Of a DNA stretch of 64,000 nt, positions 28,997 through 38,783 are shown one piece after another. The position numbers and the translations under genes were made by a program. Source of the DNA: Microbacterium sp. MYb66 (GTDB lineage: Bacteria > Actinomycetota > Actinomycetes > Actinomycetales > Microbacteriaceae). The stretch's first letter is position 1. Every line of letters starts with the position of its first letter. The stretch covers positions 163,149 through 227,148 of the forward strand of contig NZ_PCOV01000006.1 of assembly GCF_002979435.1 (NCBI RefSeq), given 5' to 3'. The notes under the pieces were generated by a model. It did not search any database. It saw only the letters and a program-made list of their open reading frames with translations, and was not told the origin of the DNA.

Positions 28997-29596
28997 TTAC
29001 AGACCGATCGCGGAAACGGGCGTGGAATCCGTGGTCGCCGACTTCTCGTCGAGCTCGCGGAGCTGGCCCTCGATGTAGCCGCGCAGCTGCGAGCGGTAGT
29101 CGCGCTCGAAGTTGCGGAGCTCGGTGATGCGAGCTTCGAGAGTGTTGCGCTCGCGCTCGAGACGCGCCGACTCTTCACGCTGCTTGGCCTCGGCCTCGGT
29201 GCGGATACGGGCGACCTCGGTCTCGGCCTCGGCGATCAGCGCGTTGCGCTTCGCCTCGCCCTCGGCGACGTGCTCGTCGTGCAGACGCTGTGCGAGCTCG
29301 ATGATGCCGGCGGTCGCGGTGGCGGAGCCGGTCGGAGCGGGCTCGGCCGGGACCTCGGCGACAGGAGCCGGAGCCTCTGCAGCGGCCGGAGCGGCGGCGG
29401 GCTGGGCGGCTTCAGGAGCTGCACCGGACTCGTACGCGGCCAGCTTGGCCTTGAGCTCGACGTTCTCCTCGAGGGCCTTGCGCCACTCGATGACGATCTC
29501 GTCGAGGAAGTCGTCCACCTCGTCCGGGTCGAAGCCGTCCTTGAAGCGGACGTGCTGGAACTGCTTGGTGACGACGTCATCCGGGGTAAGTGCCAT
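28997..29596 (-). CDS. divIVA: DivIVA/Wag31 cell-pole growth protein
   Basis: A 199-residue coiled-coil protein. The N-terminal lipid-binding domain is visible (LTPDDVVTKQFQHVRFKDGFDPDEVDDFLDEI), followed by an Ala/Pro-rich linker (about 55-90) and a long C-terminal coiled coil (HDEHVAEGEAKRNALIAEAETEVARI onward). In actinobacteria it organises polar peptidoglycan synthesis. It starts at ATG 29596 with an AGAGGAG ribosome-binding site. The 181-bp region upstream holds a TATGCT -10-like element (29694-29689 on the - strand), so it may have its own promoter. Confidence 0.95.
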   Translation of the reverse strand: MALTPDDVVTKQFQHVRFKDGFDPDEVDDFLDEIVIEWRKALEENVELKAKLAAYESGAAPEAAQPAAAPAAAEAPAPVAEVPAEPAPTGSATATAGIIELAQRLHDEHVAEGEAKRNALIAEAETEVARIRTEAEAKQREESARLERERNTLEARITELRNFERDYRSQLRGYIEGQLRELDEKSATTDSTPVSAIGL

Positions 29597-29777
29597 GGGT
29601 GGCTCCTCTTTCGATGAGTTCGATTGCCAGTATCGATGTATGGCGTGGTCGTGATGTGGCGCGAACCCGGGGCGCGCACCTGGGTGCCAGCATAGTCCCC
29701 GCGCCTCAGCGTCGCGATGTCACGACACCCAGAGTGCGTGAACTCGTCGTCGCCTCACCGAGGGATCTGCCAGGAGT

Positions 29778-30077
29778 TCAGCGGATGAACAGCCCCACGA
29801 TGTTCATCAGGATCAGGACGATGAGCAGGGTGAGCGCAAACCCGAAATCGAGTGAGAGCGTACCGATCCGCAGCGGTGGGATGATCCGCCGGAAGAACCG
29901 GATGGGTGGATCGGTGACCGTATAGACGGCCTCAGCGGCGACCAGGCCGAACCCCTTCGGACGCCACTCCCGGTTGAACATCGGGATGTAATCCAGAATC
30001 AGGCGTGCGAAGAGCACGAAGATGTACAACAGCAGCACCAGATGGACGATGCTCGCTGCGACGGAGACCAGCTCCAC
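29778..30077 (-). CDS. YggT family membrane protein
   Basis: A 99-residue protein with two membrane helices (about 8-28 and 77-97) around a short loop holding the family's DPPIRFFRRIIPP motif. YggT proteins are conserved next to sepF and divIVA in Gram-positive bacteria; their molecular function is not established. It begins 3 bp after sepF ends, so the two are co-transcribed. Confidence 0.9.
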   Translation of the reverse strand: MELVSVAASIVHLVLLLYIFVLFARLILDYIPMFNREWRPKGFGLVAAEAVYTVTDPPIRFFRRIIPPLRIGTLSLDFGFALTLLIVLILMNIVGLFIR

Positions 30078-30080
30078 GGG

Positions 30081-30554
30081 CTACGACTGGTCGAAGCCCG
30101 CAGACTCAGCGTCTGCGTGTGCGATGCCCCCGTGGCCCGAGACGGCGATGTTCTCCGGCGAAAGCAGGAAGACCTTCGAGGTCACGCGCTCGATACGGCC
30201 GTAGAGGCCGAGGGAGAGCCCGCTCGCGAAGTCGATGAGGCGGCGCGCATCGGCATCGCTCATCTGCGAGAGGTTGATGATGACCGGGACGCCTTCGCGG
30301 AAGCTCTCCGCGATCAGCTGAGCGTCACGGTACTGCTTCGGGTGGACGGTGAGGATCTCGTTCACGGCTCCTGCAGACGGCTGTCGGACGGCGACGGGGC
30401 GACGCAGCGGCGTGACGGGGGCCGGTGCCGGCTCCTCGCGATCACGGTCGCGTTCGCGGTGAGCGCGGGCGGGCGCCTGCGTCTCCTCTTCGTAGACCTC
30501 TTCTTCATCGGCGAGGCCGAGATACACCATGGTCTTCTTCAGCGGGTTACCCAT
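30081..30554 (-). CDS. sepF: Cell division protein SepF
   Basis: A 157-residue FtsZ-membrane anchor. It has an N-terminal amphipathic helix ([19 protein letters not shown]), a charged Arg/Glu linker and the C-terminal SepF domain ([31 protein letters not shown], then [10 protein letters not shown]) that polymerises and binds the FtsZ tail. In actinobacteria, which lack FtsA, SepF is the main FtsZ anchor. A GGAGGA ribosome-binding site lies before ATG 30554. Positioned after the yggS-like gene. Confidence 0.95.
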   Translation of the reverse strand: MGNPLKKTMVYLGLADEEEVYEEETQAPARAHRERDRDREEPAPAPVTPLRRPVAVRQPSAGAVNEILTVHPKQYRDAQLIAESFREGVPVIINLSQMSDADARRLIDFASGLSLGLYGRIERVTSKVFLLSPENIAVSGHGGIAHADAESAGFDQS

Positions 30555-30597
30555 CGTGTCCTCCGGTTCGAACGTGTCGGGCTGGTCTTTTCACAGG

Positions 30598-31305
30598 TTA
30601 ACCCCGGTCGGGCCGGGGGCCGGTGATTGCGGAGCCGATCCGCAGGTGTGTCGCGCCGGCGGCGATCGCCTCGACGAAGTCGCCGGTCATCCCGGCGGAG
30701 ATCCAGGACGCGGAAGGTTCCACGCCACGGATGGCGTCCGCGACGTCGCGCAGACGTGCGAATGCGGAGGCGGGCTCCTCATCCAGGGGTGCGACGGCCA
30801 TCACACCGCGCAGACGCAGCGACGGGAGATCCAGAACGTGCTCCGCGAGCGCGACCGCGTCAGCGGGCACGACCCCTCCTCGCCCCTGGTCGTCGGTGAG
30901 GTTGATCTGCACGAGGACGTCGAGCAGATCATCGTCGTCCGCCGCCTTGTGCAAGGCGTCCGCGAAACGGTCGCGATCGACCGAGTGGACGACATCCGCG
31001 CTTCGCCGGATCGCCGCCGCCTTGTTGGTCTGGCCCTGCCCGATGAAGTGCCAGCGCAGATCGAGAGCCTCGAGCTCCCCCTCCTTGGCCGACAGTTCCT
31101 GCTGACGGTTCTCCCCGACGTCCCGCACGCCGAGCCCGTGCAGCTCCTGCACCAGGGATGCCGGGTGGAACTTCGTCACCACGATTCGGGTGATCTCCTC
31201 GGGGTCTCGACCGGCCGACTGCGCGGCCGCGGCGATCCGTTCATCGATCGCCGACAGCCGCGCTGCCAAACCGGAAGGCGCGGGGGCGTCGACCGGCGAG
31301 GTCAC
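30598..31305 (-). CDS. YggS/PROSC-family PLP-binding protein
   Basis: A 235-residue TIM-barrel PLP-binding protein. The Schiff-base lysine is in IVVTKFHPA, and the phosphate-binding C-terminal stretch is [19 protein letters not shown]. The family buffers pyridoxal phosphate and has no proven enzymatic activity. The GTG start at 31305 overlaps the ftsZ stop (GTGA). The gene stands between ftsZ and sepF; the laccase-like pgeF gene often found here in other Gram-positives is absent. Confidence 0.92.
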   Translation of the reverse strand: MTSPVDAPAPSGLAARLSAIDERIAAAAQSAGRDPEEITRIVVTKFHPASLVQELHGLGVRDVGENRQQELSAKEGELEALDLRWHFIGQGQTNKAAAIRRSADVVHSVDRDRFADALHKAADDDDLLDVLVQINLTDDQGRGGVVPADAVALAEHVLDLPSLRLRGVMAVAPLDEEPASAFARLRDVADAIRGVEPSASWISAGMTGDFVEAIAAGATHLRIGSAITGPRPDRG

Positions 31306-32444
31306 TTCAGGAATTCGGGGATGTCGATGTCGTCGTCTGCGAAGGCCGGCTCGATGCTGGTCGCCGGAACGCGCTGCTGCACGGGCTCGGGCTGGGCCGG
31401 CTCGCTGGCCGACTCCGCCTCGTCCGTGAGGGCGACCTCGGGAAGCGATGCCGTCGACGGACGCGAGACGACCATCGGGTCCAGTCGCAGGGACGGCTCT
31501 CCGCCGTCGAAGCCTGCGGCGATGACGGTCACCCGCACCTCGTCGCCGAGGGTGTCGTCGATGACGGTACCGAAGATGATGTTGGCCTCGGGGTGCGCCG
31601 CTTCCTTCACGAGGTCTGCGGCGTCGTGGATCTCGAAGATGCCGAGGTTCGAGCCACCCTGGATCGAGAGCAGCACACCGTGCGCACCCTCGATGCTCGC
31701 CTCCAGGAGAGGCGATTCCACGGCCAGCTCTGCCGCCTTGATCGCACGGTCCGCACCGCGCGCGGACCCGATACCCATGAGCGCGGAGCCCGCGCCCTGC
31801 ATGACCGACTTCACGTCGGCGAAGTCGAGGTTGATGAGACCCGGGGTCGTGATGAGGTCAGTGATGCCCTGCACACCGGCGAGGAGCACCTGGTCTGCCG
31901 TCGCGAACGCCTCGATCATCGAGATGCCGCGGTCACTGATCTCCAGGAGACGGTCGTTCGGCACCACGATGAGGGTGTCGACCTCTTCCTTGAGCTTGGC
32001 GACGCCCGCCTCCGCCTGGCTCTGGCGGCGGCGACCCTCGAACGAGAACGGCTTGGTCACGACACCGATGGTGAGGGCGCCGATGGACTTCGCGATGCGA
32101 GCCACCACGGGCGCACCACCGGTTCCGGTGCCGCCGCCCTCGCCGGCCGTCACGAAGACCATGTCGGCGCCGGTCAGGGCCTGCTCGATCTCCTCGGCGT
32201 GGTCCTCCGCAGCGCGGCGACCCACCTCCGGATCCGCTCCGGCACCGAGCCCGCGGGTGAGCTCGCGGCCCACGTCGAGCTTCACGTCGGCGTCGCTCAT
32301 GAGCAGCGCCTGCGCGTCGGTGTTCACGGCGATGAACTCGACTCCTCGGAGACCGAGATCGATCATGCGGTTCACGGCGTTGACGCCGCCACCGCCGACG
32401 CCGACGACCTTGATCACGGCGAGGTAGTTCTGGTTCTGGCTCAT
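31302..32444 (-). CDS. ftsZ: Cell division GTPase FtsZ
   Basis: A 380-residue tubulin homologue that forms the Z ring. GTP-binding elements are [15 protein letters not shown], the tubulin signature [16 protein letters not shown] and the T7 loop [11 protein letters not shown]. The unstructured linker ends in the C-terminal peptide [10 protein letters not shown], bound by SepF and FtsW in actinobacteria. The start is ATG 32444 with GGAGG upstream; the frame to 32495 runs through the regulatory dyad. A 164-bp gap separates it from ftsQ. Confidence 0.97.
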   Translation of the reverse strand: MSQNQNYLAVIKVVGVGGGGVNAVNRMIDLGLRGVEFIAVNTDAQALLMSDADVKLDVGRELTRGLGAGADPEVGRRAAEDHAEEIEQALTGADMVFVTAGEGGGTGTGGAPVVARIAKSIGALTIGVVTKPFSFEGRRRQSQAEAGVAKLKEEVDTLIVVPNDRLLEISDRGISMIEAFATADQVLLAGVQGITDLITTPGLINLDFADVKSVMQGAGSALMGIGSARGADRAIKAAELAVESPLLEASIEGAHGVLLSIQGGSNLGIFEIHDAADLVKEAAHPEANIIFGTVIDDTLGDEVRVTVIAAGFDGGEPSLRLDPMVVSRPSTASLPEVALTDEAESASEPAQPEPVQQRVPATSIEPAFADDDIDIPEFLK

Positions 32445-32481
32445 GGCCGGCCTCCGATTATTCGAGCCTGGAAGTGGGTGA

Positions 32482-32510
32482 ACCTTAAACCTCAACTAGA
32501 GGTGTAAAGT
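32482..32510 (-). promoter_or_regulatory. MerR-type dyad in the ftsZ leader
   Basis: Imperfect inverted repeat with 12-bp arms (10 of 12 matching) and a 5-bp centre: ACCTTAAACCTC, AACTA, GAGGTGTAAAGT. The core ACCTC-N5-GAGGT resembles half-sites of MerR-family regulators. It lies 38 bp before the ftsZ ATG. FtsR, a MerR protein, is reported to control ftsZ in Corynebacterium, and a homologue is encoded at 62296-62982; the link here is inference. Confidence 0.55.
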
Positions 32511-32608
32511 ATTTCCCGGTATTGCGTTCTCTTTGATCGACGGTAAGCGCCGCCTGCCCGCGCGCGCGCAAAGACATGGGCGTGTCGCGCCATTCCCCGC
32601 GAAAGCCG

Positions 32609-33556
32609 TCAGCCGACGACGGCCACGTCGGGAGAAGTGACGTCGATCGACCCGGCGTCCGGATGGGCGGCCATGGTCGCCGAGAGGGTGACGGCCTTGA
32701 AGGCGGAGTCGTCCGCGCTCCCCCAGACCACGGTGAGCCCGCTGCTGAGAGTCAGAGTCACATCGTCCGCGGTGGTCGCGACGACACCGGTCAGCACGGC
32801 TCGGACGTCCGGAGGCAACGACCGGACCACAAGACCCGCGCTGCGAAACGCCGCCGAGTCCACGCCCCCTTCGACGTCGATCACCGGCTGTCCGGCGGGC
32901 TGGTCCGATGTGGTCGAGAGAGCGACGCCGGCCGCGTCCACCAGCGTGTACCCGGCATTCGAGCGGATCACGCCGACAGGGGTGCGCTCCACGATGCGCA
33001 CAGTGAGGTCGTGCGGTGGTCGCGCTTCGAGGGAATAGGTCTCGATGAGCGGGAAGGCCAGCAACGCGGCCTTCACCTCGCTGGTGTCGACGAGCGCGAG
33101 GGGTGTGCCGATCTGCTCGCCGAGCGCCGCCTCGATCGTCGCGGGGTCGAGCGTGGAGGCACCCGCGATCGTGATCTTCTCGACGGCGAAGAGGGGGCTG
33201 TAAGCGGCCGCGACACTTCCGCCGATCAACAGCACGAAGGCGCCCATACTGCTCAGCCAGATGATCCTCCGCCGTCGCGAACGCTGCGTGAATCGGCGGA
33301 TCTCCGCCCGAAGCGCCTTGCGTCTGGCGCGCGCCGCCCGCCACACGTCCCTGGTCGATGTCGGCTGCGGGTCGTCGGTCGCGACGCTCTCCGGGAAGCC
33401 GACGGCGGCCGATGTGCCGGGCAGCCCCTCGTCCGGCCCTGCCAGGTCCTCCACGGCACCGGCATCGCGTCGCCGCTGGCGGCTCTTCTCCCCCGGCGCG
33501 GCATCCTTCTCGCCCGGGGTGTCCGGGGCGGTCGGAAGCGGTGCAGGCCGGCGCAT
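32609..33556 (-). CDS. ftsQ: Cell division protein FtsQ
   Basis: A 315-residue bitopic divisome protein. The charged cytoplasmic N-terminus (~95 residues) is followed by one membrane helix (IWLSSMGAFVLLIGGSVAAA), a POTRA domain (AVEKITIAGASTLDPATIEAAL) and a beta domain. It bridges to FtsB/FtsL in other bacteria. The start is ATG 33556, 3 bp after the murC stop. The C-terminal VDVTSPDVAVVG is the end of the family domain. Confidence 0.92.
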   Translation of the reverse strand: MRRPAPLPTAPDTPGEKDAAPGEKSRQRRRDAGAVEDLAGPDEGLPGTSAAVGFPESVATDDPQPTSTRDVWRAARARRKALRAEIRRFTQRSRRRRIIWLSSMGAFVLLIGGSVAAAYSPLFAVEKITIAGASTLDPATIEAALGEQIGTPLALVDTSEVKAALLAFPLIETYSLEARPPHDLTVRIVERTPVGVIRSNAGYTLVDAAGVALSTTSDQPAGQPVIDVEGGVDSAAFRSAGLVVRSLPPDVRAVLTGVVATTADDVTLTLSSGLTVVWGSADDSAFKAVTLSATMAAHPDAGSIDVTSPDVAVVG

Positions 33557-33559
33557 CGA

Positions 33560-34960
33560 CTACGCCTCGTCGGTCCGACGCAGCGAGTCGAGAACCTGCG
33601 GGATGATCTGGTAGACGTTGCCACAACCGAGCGTGACGACGAAGTCACCGTCACGCGCAACCGTGGCGGTGTAGTCGGCGGCCTGCTGCCAGTCCACGAC
33701 GTAGTGCACGTGGGACGGGTCGCGGAAGGCACCGCTCACCAGCTCTCCCGTGACTCCGGGGACGGGATCCTCGCGCGCACCGTATACATCGAGCATCACC
33801 GTGTGGTCCGCGAACTCCTCGAGGACGTCGGCGAACTCCTGGTACATGTGCTGCGTGCGGGAGTACGTGTGAGGCTGCTGGATGGCGATGATCCGCCCCG
33901 AACCCGCGATGCTGCGCATCGCCTCGAGAGCGGCACGCACCTCGGTCGGGTGGTGGGAGTAGTCGTCGTACACCGTCACTCCGCGCTCGACACCGTGCTG
34001 CTCCAGCCGACGCACGGTGCCGGCGAACCCCTCGACGGCGCGCACGGCATCGACGAGCGGGTAGCCCAGGGAGCGCAGGACCGCGACGGCTCCCGCCGCG
34101 TTGATCGCGTTGTGCACCCCGGGCACCGCGAGCTGCATCCGCGCCTGGTCGCCCTCGTGCGTGATGGTCGCCGCGACGGGGCCGGATGCGACGATGTCGG
34201 TGACTCGCACGTCGGCGAACTCCGCCTGGCCGAACGTGACCACGTTCCCGTGGGAGAGGTCGGCCCTGACGCGGAGCGCACCGGGGTCGTCGCTGGAGAT
34301 CACGACCGCTTCCGTCGCCGCGTCGGCGAACTGCACGAAGGCCCGATGGAAGGCCTCGTCGGATCCGTAGTGATCCAGGTGGTCGGGATCGACGTTGGTG
34401 ATCAGCGCCACCGCGGTGTCGTAGAGCAGGAAGGTGCCGTCGGACTCATCGGCCTCGACCACGAACAGATCTCCCGTGCCCGTCGCACTCGATGTGCCGA
34501 GCTGCTCGATCACACCGCCGTTGACGAAGTGCGGGTCGGCACCGAGGTCGCGAAGCGCGGTGACGATCATGCCGGTCGAAGTGGTCTTGCCATGCGCTCC
34601 GGCGACGGAGACCAGCCGGCGGGAGCCGATCAGCCAGTGCAGGGCCTGCGAGCGGTGGATGACGTGGAGTCCGCGCGCCTTCGCGGTGACGAACTCGGGA
34701 TTCTCCGGCCAGATCGCGCCGGTGTGGACGACGGTGTCGGCGTCGCCGAGATGGGCCGCATCGTGGCCCACGTGCACGGTCGCTCCCGCTGCAGCCAGCG
34801 CACGCAGATTGTCGCTGTCGGCGCGGTCGCTGCCGGAGACACGAATGCCGGCGTCGAGGAACATCTTCGCGAGGCCGCTCATGCCGGATCCGCCGATGCC
34901 GATGAAGTGCGCGGAGGTGATCGTCTCGGGAATGGGGAGGGAGAGGTCGGGTCTGATCAT
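33560..34960 (-). CDS. murC: UDP-N-acetylmuramate--L-alanine ligase
   Basis: A 466-residue Mur ligase that adds L-Ala to UDP-MurNAc with ATP. The Rossmann region starts [14 protein letters not shown], the ATP-binding P-loop is [12 protein letters not shown], and the central metal/ATP region contains [12 protein letters not shown]. The C-terminal domain has [12 protein letters not shown]. Length is normal. ATG 34960 follows a TAGACT hexamer by 9 nt, so an internal promoter may exist in the 40-bp gap to murG. Confidence 0.97.
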   Translation of the reverse strand: MIRPDLSLPIPETITSAHFIGIGGSGMSGLAKMFLDAGIRVSGSDRADSDNLRALAAAGATVHVGHDAAHLGDADTVVHTGAIWPENPEFVTAKARGLHVIHRSQALHWLIGSRRLVSVAGAHGKTTSTGMIVTALRDLGADPHFVNGGVIEQLGTSSATGTGDLFVVEADESDGTFLLYDTAVALITNVDPDHLDHYGSDEAFHRAFVQFADAATEAVVISSDDPGALRVRADLSHGNVVTFGQAEFADVRVTDIVASGPVAATITHEGDQARMQLAVPGVHNAINAAGAVAVLRSLGYPLVDAVRAVEGFAGTVRRLEQHGVERGVTVYDDYSHHPTEVRAALEAMRSIAGSGRIIAIQQPHTYSRTQHMYQEFADVLEEFADHTVMLDVYGAREDPVPGVTGELVSGAFRDPSHVHYVVDWQQAADYTATVARDGDFVVTLGCGNVYQIIPQVLDSLRRTDEA

Positions 34961-34969
34961 GTCCGGTTC

Positions 34970-34975
34970 AGTCTA
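34970..34975 (-). promoter_or_regulatory. Possible internal -10 before murC
   Basis: TAGACT on the - strand, 9 nt before ATG 34960, in the only gap of the murD-murC segment. Confidence 0.35.
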
Positions 34976-35000
34976 CTTTTCTTCGGTGTCTTCGACCGCG

Positions 35001-36077
35001 TCAGGCCGCGTCGAGCGCGCGGTCGATGAGGGTGATCACGTTCTCGGTGCCGGAGCGGGTACCTGCCGTCTCGGCCGCCGCTGCCATCCGCGCGATCCGC
35101 TCGCGGTCGCTGAGCAGAGGGACGACCAGACGTCTGACGGCGTCGCCGTCGAAGGTCGCGTCGTCGAGGAGCTCAGCCGCTCCGGCGGCGACGGCCGACG
35201 CCGCGTTCAGACGCTGCTCGCCGTTGCCCACCGAATACGGCACGTACAGCGCGGGGATGCCCAGGGCGCTGATCTCGCTCACGGTCGCCGACCCGGACCG
35301 GGACACGATCAGATCCGCGAGGGCGAACGCGAGATCCATCCGGTCGATGTAACGGCGCAGGGCGTATCCGGGGGCCCCCGGATCGGCGAGATCACTGCGC
35401 TCACCCGTCACGTGCAACAGCTGCCACCCGGCAGCCAGGACGTCCTGCCAGGAATCGGCCAGAGCCTCGTTGAGTCGCTGCGCGCCGAGCGAGCCGCCGA
35501 AGACGAGGAGAACGGGCCGTTCGGCATCGAGCCCGAAGTACTCGGCCGCCTCCGCGCGGGACGCGGTGCGGTCGAGCGTGATCACTTCCTGGCGCAGGGG
35601 CATGCCGACCACCACGCTGCCGCGCAGCGGAGTGCCCTCGAACGCGACGCCCACGGCCGCGGCTCGACGAGCGCCGAGCACGTTCGCCAATCCCGGCTTC
35701 GCGTTGGCCTCGTGCACGACGAACGGCACGCCTTCCCGCCGCGCCGCCACGTAGGCCGGTGCCGACGCGTATCCGCCGAATCCGACGACGACATCGACGG
35801 AGTGCCGACGGATGTGCTCACGCACCTGAGAGATGGCTCGGCGGAACCGGCCCGGGAATGCGAGGGCCTGACGGTTCGGTCGGCGGGGGAAGGGGACCTT
35901 GTCGACGATGAGCAGTTCGTAGCCTCGTTCCGGAACGAGACGGGACTCCAGCCCCTCGGCGGTGCCGAGCACGAGAACGGAGGCGTCGGCGTCGCGCTCG
36001 CGAAGCGCATCCGCGACGGCGAGCAGGGGGTTCACATGACCGGCGGTGCCACCGCCGGCGAGGAGATACGAGGTCAC
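35001..36077 (-). CDS. murG: UDP-GlcNAc:lipid I glycosyltransferase MurG
   Basis: A 358-residue peripheral membrane glycosyltransferase making lipid II from lipid I. The glycine-rich loops are GGGTAGHVNPLLAVADAL at the N-terminus and FGGSLGAQRLNEAL in the middle; the UDP-GlcNAc region contains SRSGSATVSEISALGIPALYVPY. The GTG start at 36077 overlaps the ftsW stop codon (GTGA). It is followed by murC after a 40-bp gap. Confidence 0.97.
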   Translation of the reverse strand: MTSYLLAGGGTAGHVNPLLAVADALRERDADASVLVLGTAEGLESRLVPERGYELLIVDKVPFPRRPNRQALAFPGRFRRAISQVREHIRRHSVDVVVGFGGYASAPAYVAARREGVPFVVHEANAKPGLANVLGARRAAAVGVAFEGTPLRGSVVVGMPLRQEVITLDRTASRAEAAEYFGLDAERPVLLVFGGSLGAQRLNEALADSWQDVLAAGWQLLHVTGERSDLADPGAPGYALRRYIDRMDLAFALADLIVSRSGSATVSEISALGIPALYVPYSVGNGEQRLNAASAVAAGAAELLDDATFDGDAVRRLVVPLLSDRERIARMAAAAETAGTRSGTENVITLIDRALDAA

Positions 36078-37279
36078 TTGGCGACCCTACCCCGCTCGGC
36101 TGACTGCTTCTCGGTCACGGGGATCGTGCGCGCGAAGGCGAGGAGCACGCCGCACGCGATGAGCACGGCGAGCAGGGCCGTGCCGCCCTGGGACATGAAC
36201 GGGAGCGGGACTCCCATCACGGGGAACAGGCCGATGACGACGCCGATGTTCAGCACCGCCTGGCCGACGATCCACACCGTGATGCCACCTGCGGCGACCC
36301 GGATGAAGGGATCCGGCGTCTTCCGGATGATGTGGAACGCGCCGACCGTGAAGAACGTGAACAGAGCGAGCACCACGATGCATCCGATCAGGCCCAGCTC
36401 CTCCCCCACGATCGCGAAGATGAAGTCATTGCCCGCAGCAGGCAGCCACCCGTACTTCTCCTGGGAGTTGCCGAGTCCCAGTCCGAAGATCCCGCCGGTG
36501 GCCATCCCCCAGATCCCGTGGATCGACTGGTAGCAGTCGGTGTAGTACAGCGCCATGTTGTCGCAGGTGGCCGTGATGCGCCGCATCCGGTCCTCGCTCG
36601 ACAGCGCATACGCGAGCACGGCGACGACGCCCAGTACCACCGGGATGATGAACAGACGGAGCTTGACCCCGGAGAAGAACAGGCAGCCCAAGAGGATGAG
36701 GACCAGCACCATCGCGGTGCCGAGGTCCTTGCCCGCAAGCACCGTGCCGATCGCGAGCGCGCCGACCGGGATCACGGGGATGAACACGTGATGCCAGGTG
36801 CCGAGCATCGTGCGCTTGCGCAGCAGCACGGCCGCGATCCACAGCGCGAGCGCGAGCTTGAGGAACTCGGACGGCTGCAGCGTGAAGCCGGCGATCTTGA
36901 CCCAGTTCCGGTTTCCACCGTCTTCAATGCCGAGCGGCGTGAACACGAGCATCTGCAGGGCGACCGCGCCGAACAGAGCCGGCCACGCCATCTTCTTCAG
37001 GAACGCGATCGGGAGGCGGCTGATCAGGAACATCAACGGGATGCCGAGAAGGGCGAACACGCCCTGACGGAGCACACCGTCCATGGGGTTCACGCCCCGG
37101 GAGACGGCCGTCGCGCTCGTCGCCGACAGCACCATGACCAGACCGAACAGAGTGAGCAGCAGCGCGGTCGAGGCGATGAGCAGGAACTCCGTCGACACCG
37201 GGGTGAACCGGCGCCCGAGCGAGACCCTGGCCGCGAGACCGCCGGACTCAGAGCGCGGAGGGCGGGACACCTGCGTCAT
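36074..37279 (-). CDS. ftsW: SEDS peptidoglycan polymerase/division protein FtsW
   Basis: A 401-residue polytopic protein with about ten membrane helices, the septal glycan polymerase of the SEDS family. Signatures include NRNWVKIAGFTLQPSEFLKLAL, the conserved extracellular loop near YTDCYQSIHGIWG and the C-terminal GVPLPFMSQGGTALL. It would work with the PBP FtsI encoded upstream. The start is ATG 37279, which overlaps murD by 32 bp; the longer frame to 37432 lies wholly inside murD. Confidence 0.96.
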   Translation of the reverse strand: MTQVSRPPRSESGGLAARVSLGRRFTPVSTEFLLIASTALLLTLFGLVMVLSATSATAVSRGVNPMDGVLRQGVFALLGIPLMFLISRLPIAFLKKMAWPALFGAVALQMLVFTPLGIEDGGNRNWVKIAGFTLQPSEFLKLALALWIAAVLLRKRTMLGTWHHVFIPVIPVGALAIGTVLAGKDLGTAMVLVLILLGCLFFSGVKLRLFIIPVVLGVVAVLAYALSSEDRMRRITATCDNMALYYTDCYQSIHGIWGMATGGIFGLGLGNSQEKYGWLPAAGNDFIFAIVGEELGLIGCIVVLALFTFFTVGAFHIIRKTPDPFIRVAAGGITVWIVGQAVLNIGVVIGLFPVMGVPLPFMSQGGTALLAVLIACGVLLAFARTIPVTEKQSAERGRVAK

Positions 37280-38783
37280 CGGCGCTCCCCCGGTCGATCC
37301 AGTTCCGCACCGCCTCGGCGAAGCGATGGCCCCGATCCGAGTAACTGGAGAACTGGTCGAAGGATGCCGCCGCCGGGGCCAGCAGAACCGTGCCCTCGCC
37401 GTCGACGATCCCCGCCGCGATCTCCACGACACGGTTCATGACTTGTCCAGTCTCGTCAGCTTCCACCTCGAACACCGGCACCGCGGGCGCGTGTCGTCGG
37501 AATGCCGCGACCACCGCGGCGCGCTCGACTCCGATCACGACGGCCGCGCGGGCTGTTCCGCCGACATCCGCGACGAGATCGGCGATGTCGACGCCCTTCA
37601 GATCGCCGCCGACCACCCACACGGCTCCCGGGTACGCTCGCAGCGACGACGCGGCGGCGTGGGGGTTCGTGGCCTTGGAATCGTCGATCCAGACGACGCC
37701 CGCATGGCGGGCGATGACCTGGATGCGGTGGGCATCGAGCCGGAACGACTTCAGCGCTGTGTGGATCGCCTCCGGCTCGATGCCGAGCGACCGCGCCAGG
37801 GCGGACGCCGCGAGGATGTTCTGCACGATGTGCGGCGCCACGAGGCCCACCTCGGCGAGGTCTGCGATCGTCGTCAGCTCGAGGGCGCTGCGCGCACGAT
37901 CGTCGAGGAAGGCGCGATCGACGATCAGTCCCTCCACCACGCCGATGTCGCTCGGCCCCGGGATGCCGAGGTCGAAGCCGATCGCCCTGGCGCCTTCGAC
38001 GACCTCCGCCTCCTCGACCATGACCCGAGTGGCTTCATCGGCCTTGTTGTAGACGCAGGCGACGCGGGTGTTGCGATACACCACGGCCTTCGCGTCGCGG
38101 TACGCCTGGGCGCTTCCGTGCCAGACAAGATGGTCGTCGGCGAGGTTGAGGCACACCGAGGCGTACGGGAACAGCTCGCCCTCGGGCCGGGACTGACCGA
38201 GGTACCAGAGCTGATGGCTCGAGAGCTCGACGACGAGGACGTCGAACCCGGCCGGGTCACGCACCGCGTCGAGCACCGGCACGCCGATGTTGCCGCACGG
38301 GGCTGCCCGGAGCCCGCCCTCGACCAAGAGGGTGGCCGTCAGCTGGGTCGTGGTCGTCTTGCCGTTCGTCCCGGTGATGAGCACCCAGTCCGCCGGAGTG
38401 CCGTCGGCACGGACGACCTTGTCACGCACCCGCCAGGCGAGCTCCACGTCGCCCCAGATCGCGATGTCCGCGTCCTGGGCCCAGCGGATCACCGGGTGGG
38501 ACGGGGCGAACCCCGGCGAGGCGATCACGACTTCGGGCGCGAAGTCGACGAGAGCGGCCGGCACCTCGGCGAGCGGGCCCAGTTCGAGCCGGGCGCCGAT
38601 CACCGGGAGCAGACGCTCGTATTCCTCGTCGGCGGATTCGCTGAGCACCAGCACATCGGCGCCGAGCTCGGTCAGGGTGTCCGCCACCGAGAAGCCGGTC
38701 ATCGAGAGGCCGAGGACGGCGACGCGCAGGCCACTCCAGTCGGCGTTCCAGCTGGTCAGGCCGCGGAGTCGCTCAGCCGACAC
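37248..38783 (-). CDS. murD: UDP-MurNAc-L-alanine--D-glutamate ligase
   Basis: A 511-residue Mur ligase that adds D-Glu. The N-terminal domain starts GLRVAVLGLSMTGFSVAD, the P-loop is ITGTNGKTTTTQL and the C-terminal domain contains DDSKATNPHAAASSLRAY. It has a GTG start at 38783, overlapping mraY by 11 bp, and overlaps ftsW at its end. Longer than the E. coli enzyme (~440), in line with actinobacterial homologues. Confidence 0.96.
   Translation of the reverse strand: MSAERLRGLTSWNADWSGLRVAVLGLSMTGFSVADTLTELGADVLVLSESADEEYERLLPVIGARLELGPLAEVPAALVDFAPEVVIASPGFAPSHPVIRWAQDADIAIWGDVELAWRVRDKVVRADGTPADWVLITGTNGKTTTTQLTATLLVEGGLRAAPCGNIGVPVLDAVRDPAGFDVLVVELSSHQLWYLGQSRPEGELFPYASVCLNLADDHLVWHGSAQAYRDAKAVVYRNTRVACVYNKADEATRVMVEEAEVVEGARAIGFDLGIPGPSDIGVVEGLIVDRAFLDDRARSALELTTIADLAEVGLVAPHIVQNILAASALARSLGIEPEAIHTALKSFRLDAHRIQVIARHAGVVWIDDSKATNPHAAASSLRAYPGAVWVVGGDLKGVDIADLVADVGGTARAAVVIGVERAAVVAAFRRHAPAVPVFEVEADETGQVMNRVVEIAAGIVDGEGTVLLAPAAASFDQFSSYSDRGHRFAEAVRNWIDRGSADDAGVPPSAL

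Noticed and set aside
31302..33556. Loss of ftsA between ftsQ and ftsZ
   Set aside because: Actinobacteria normally lack FtsA and use SepF, which is present at 30081-30554.
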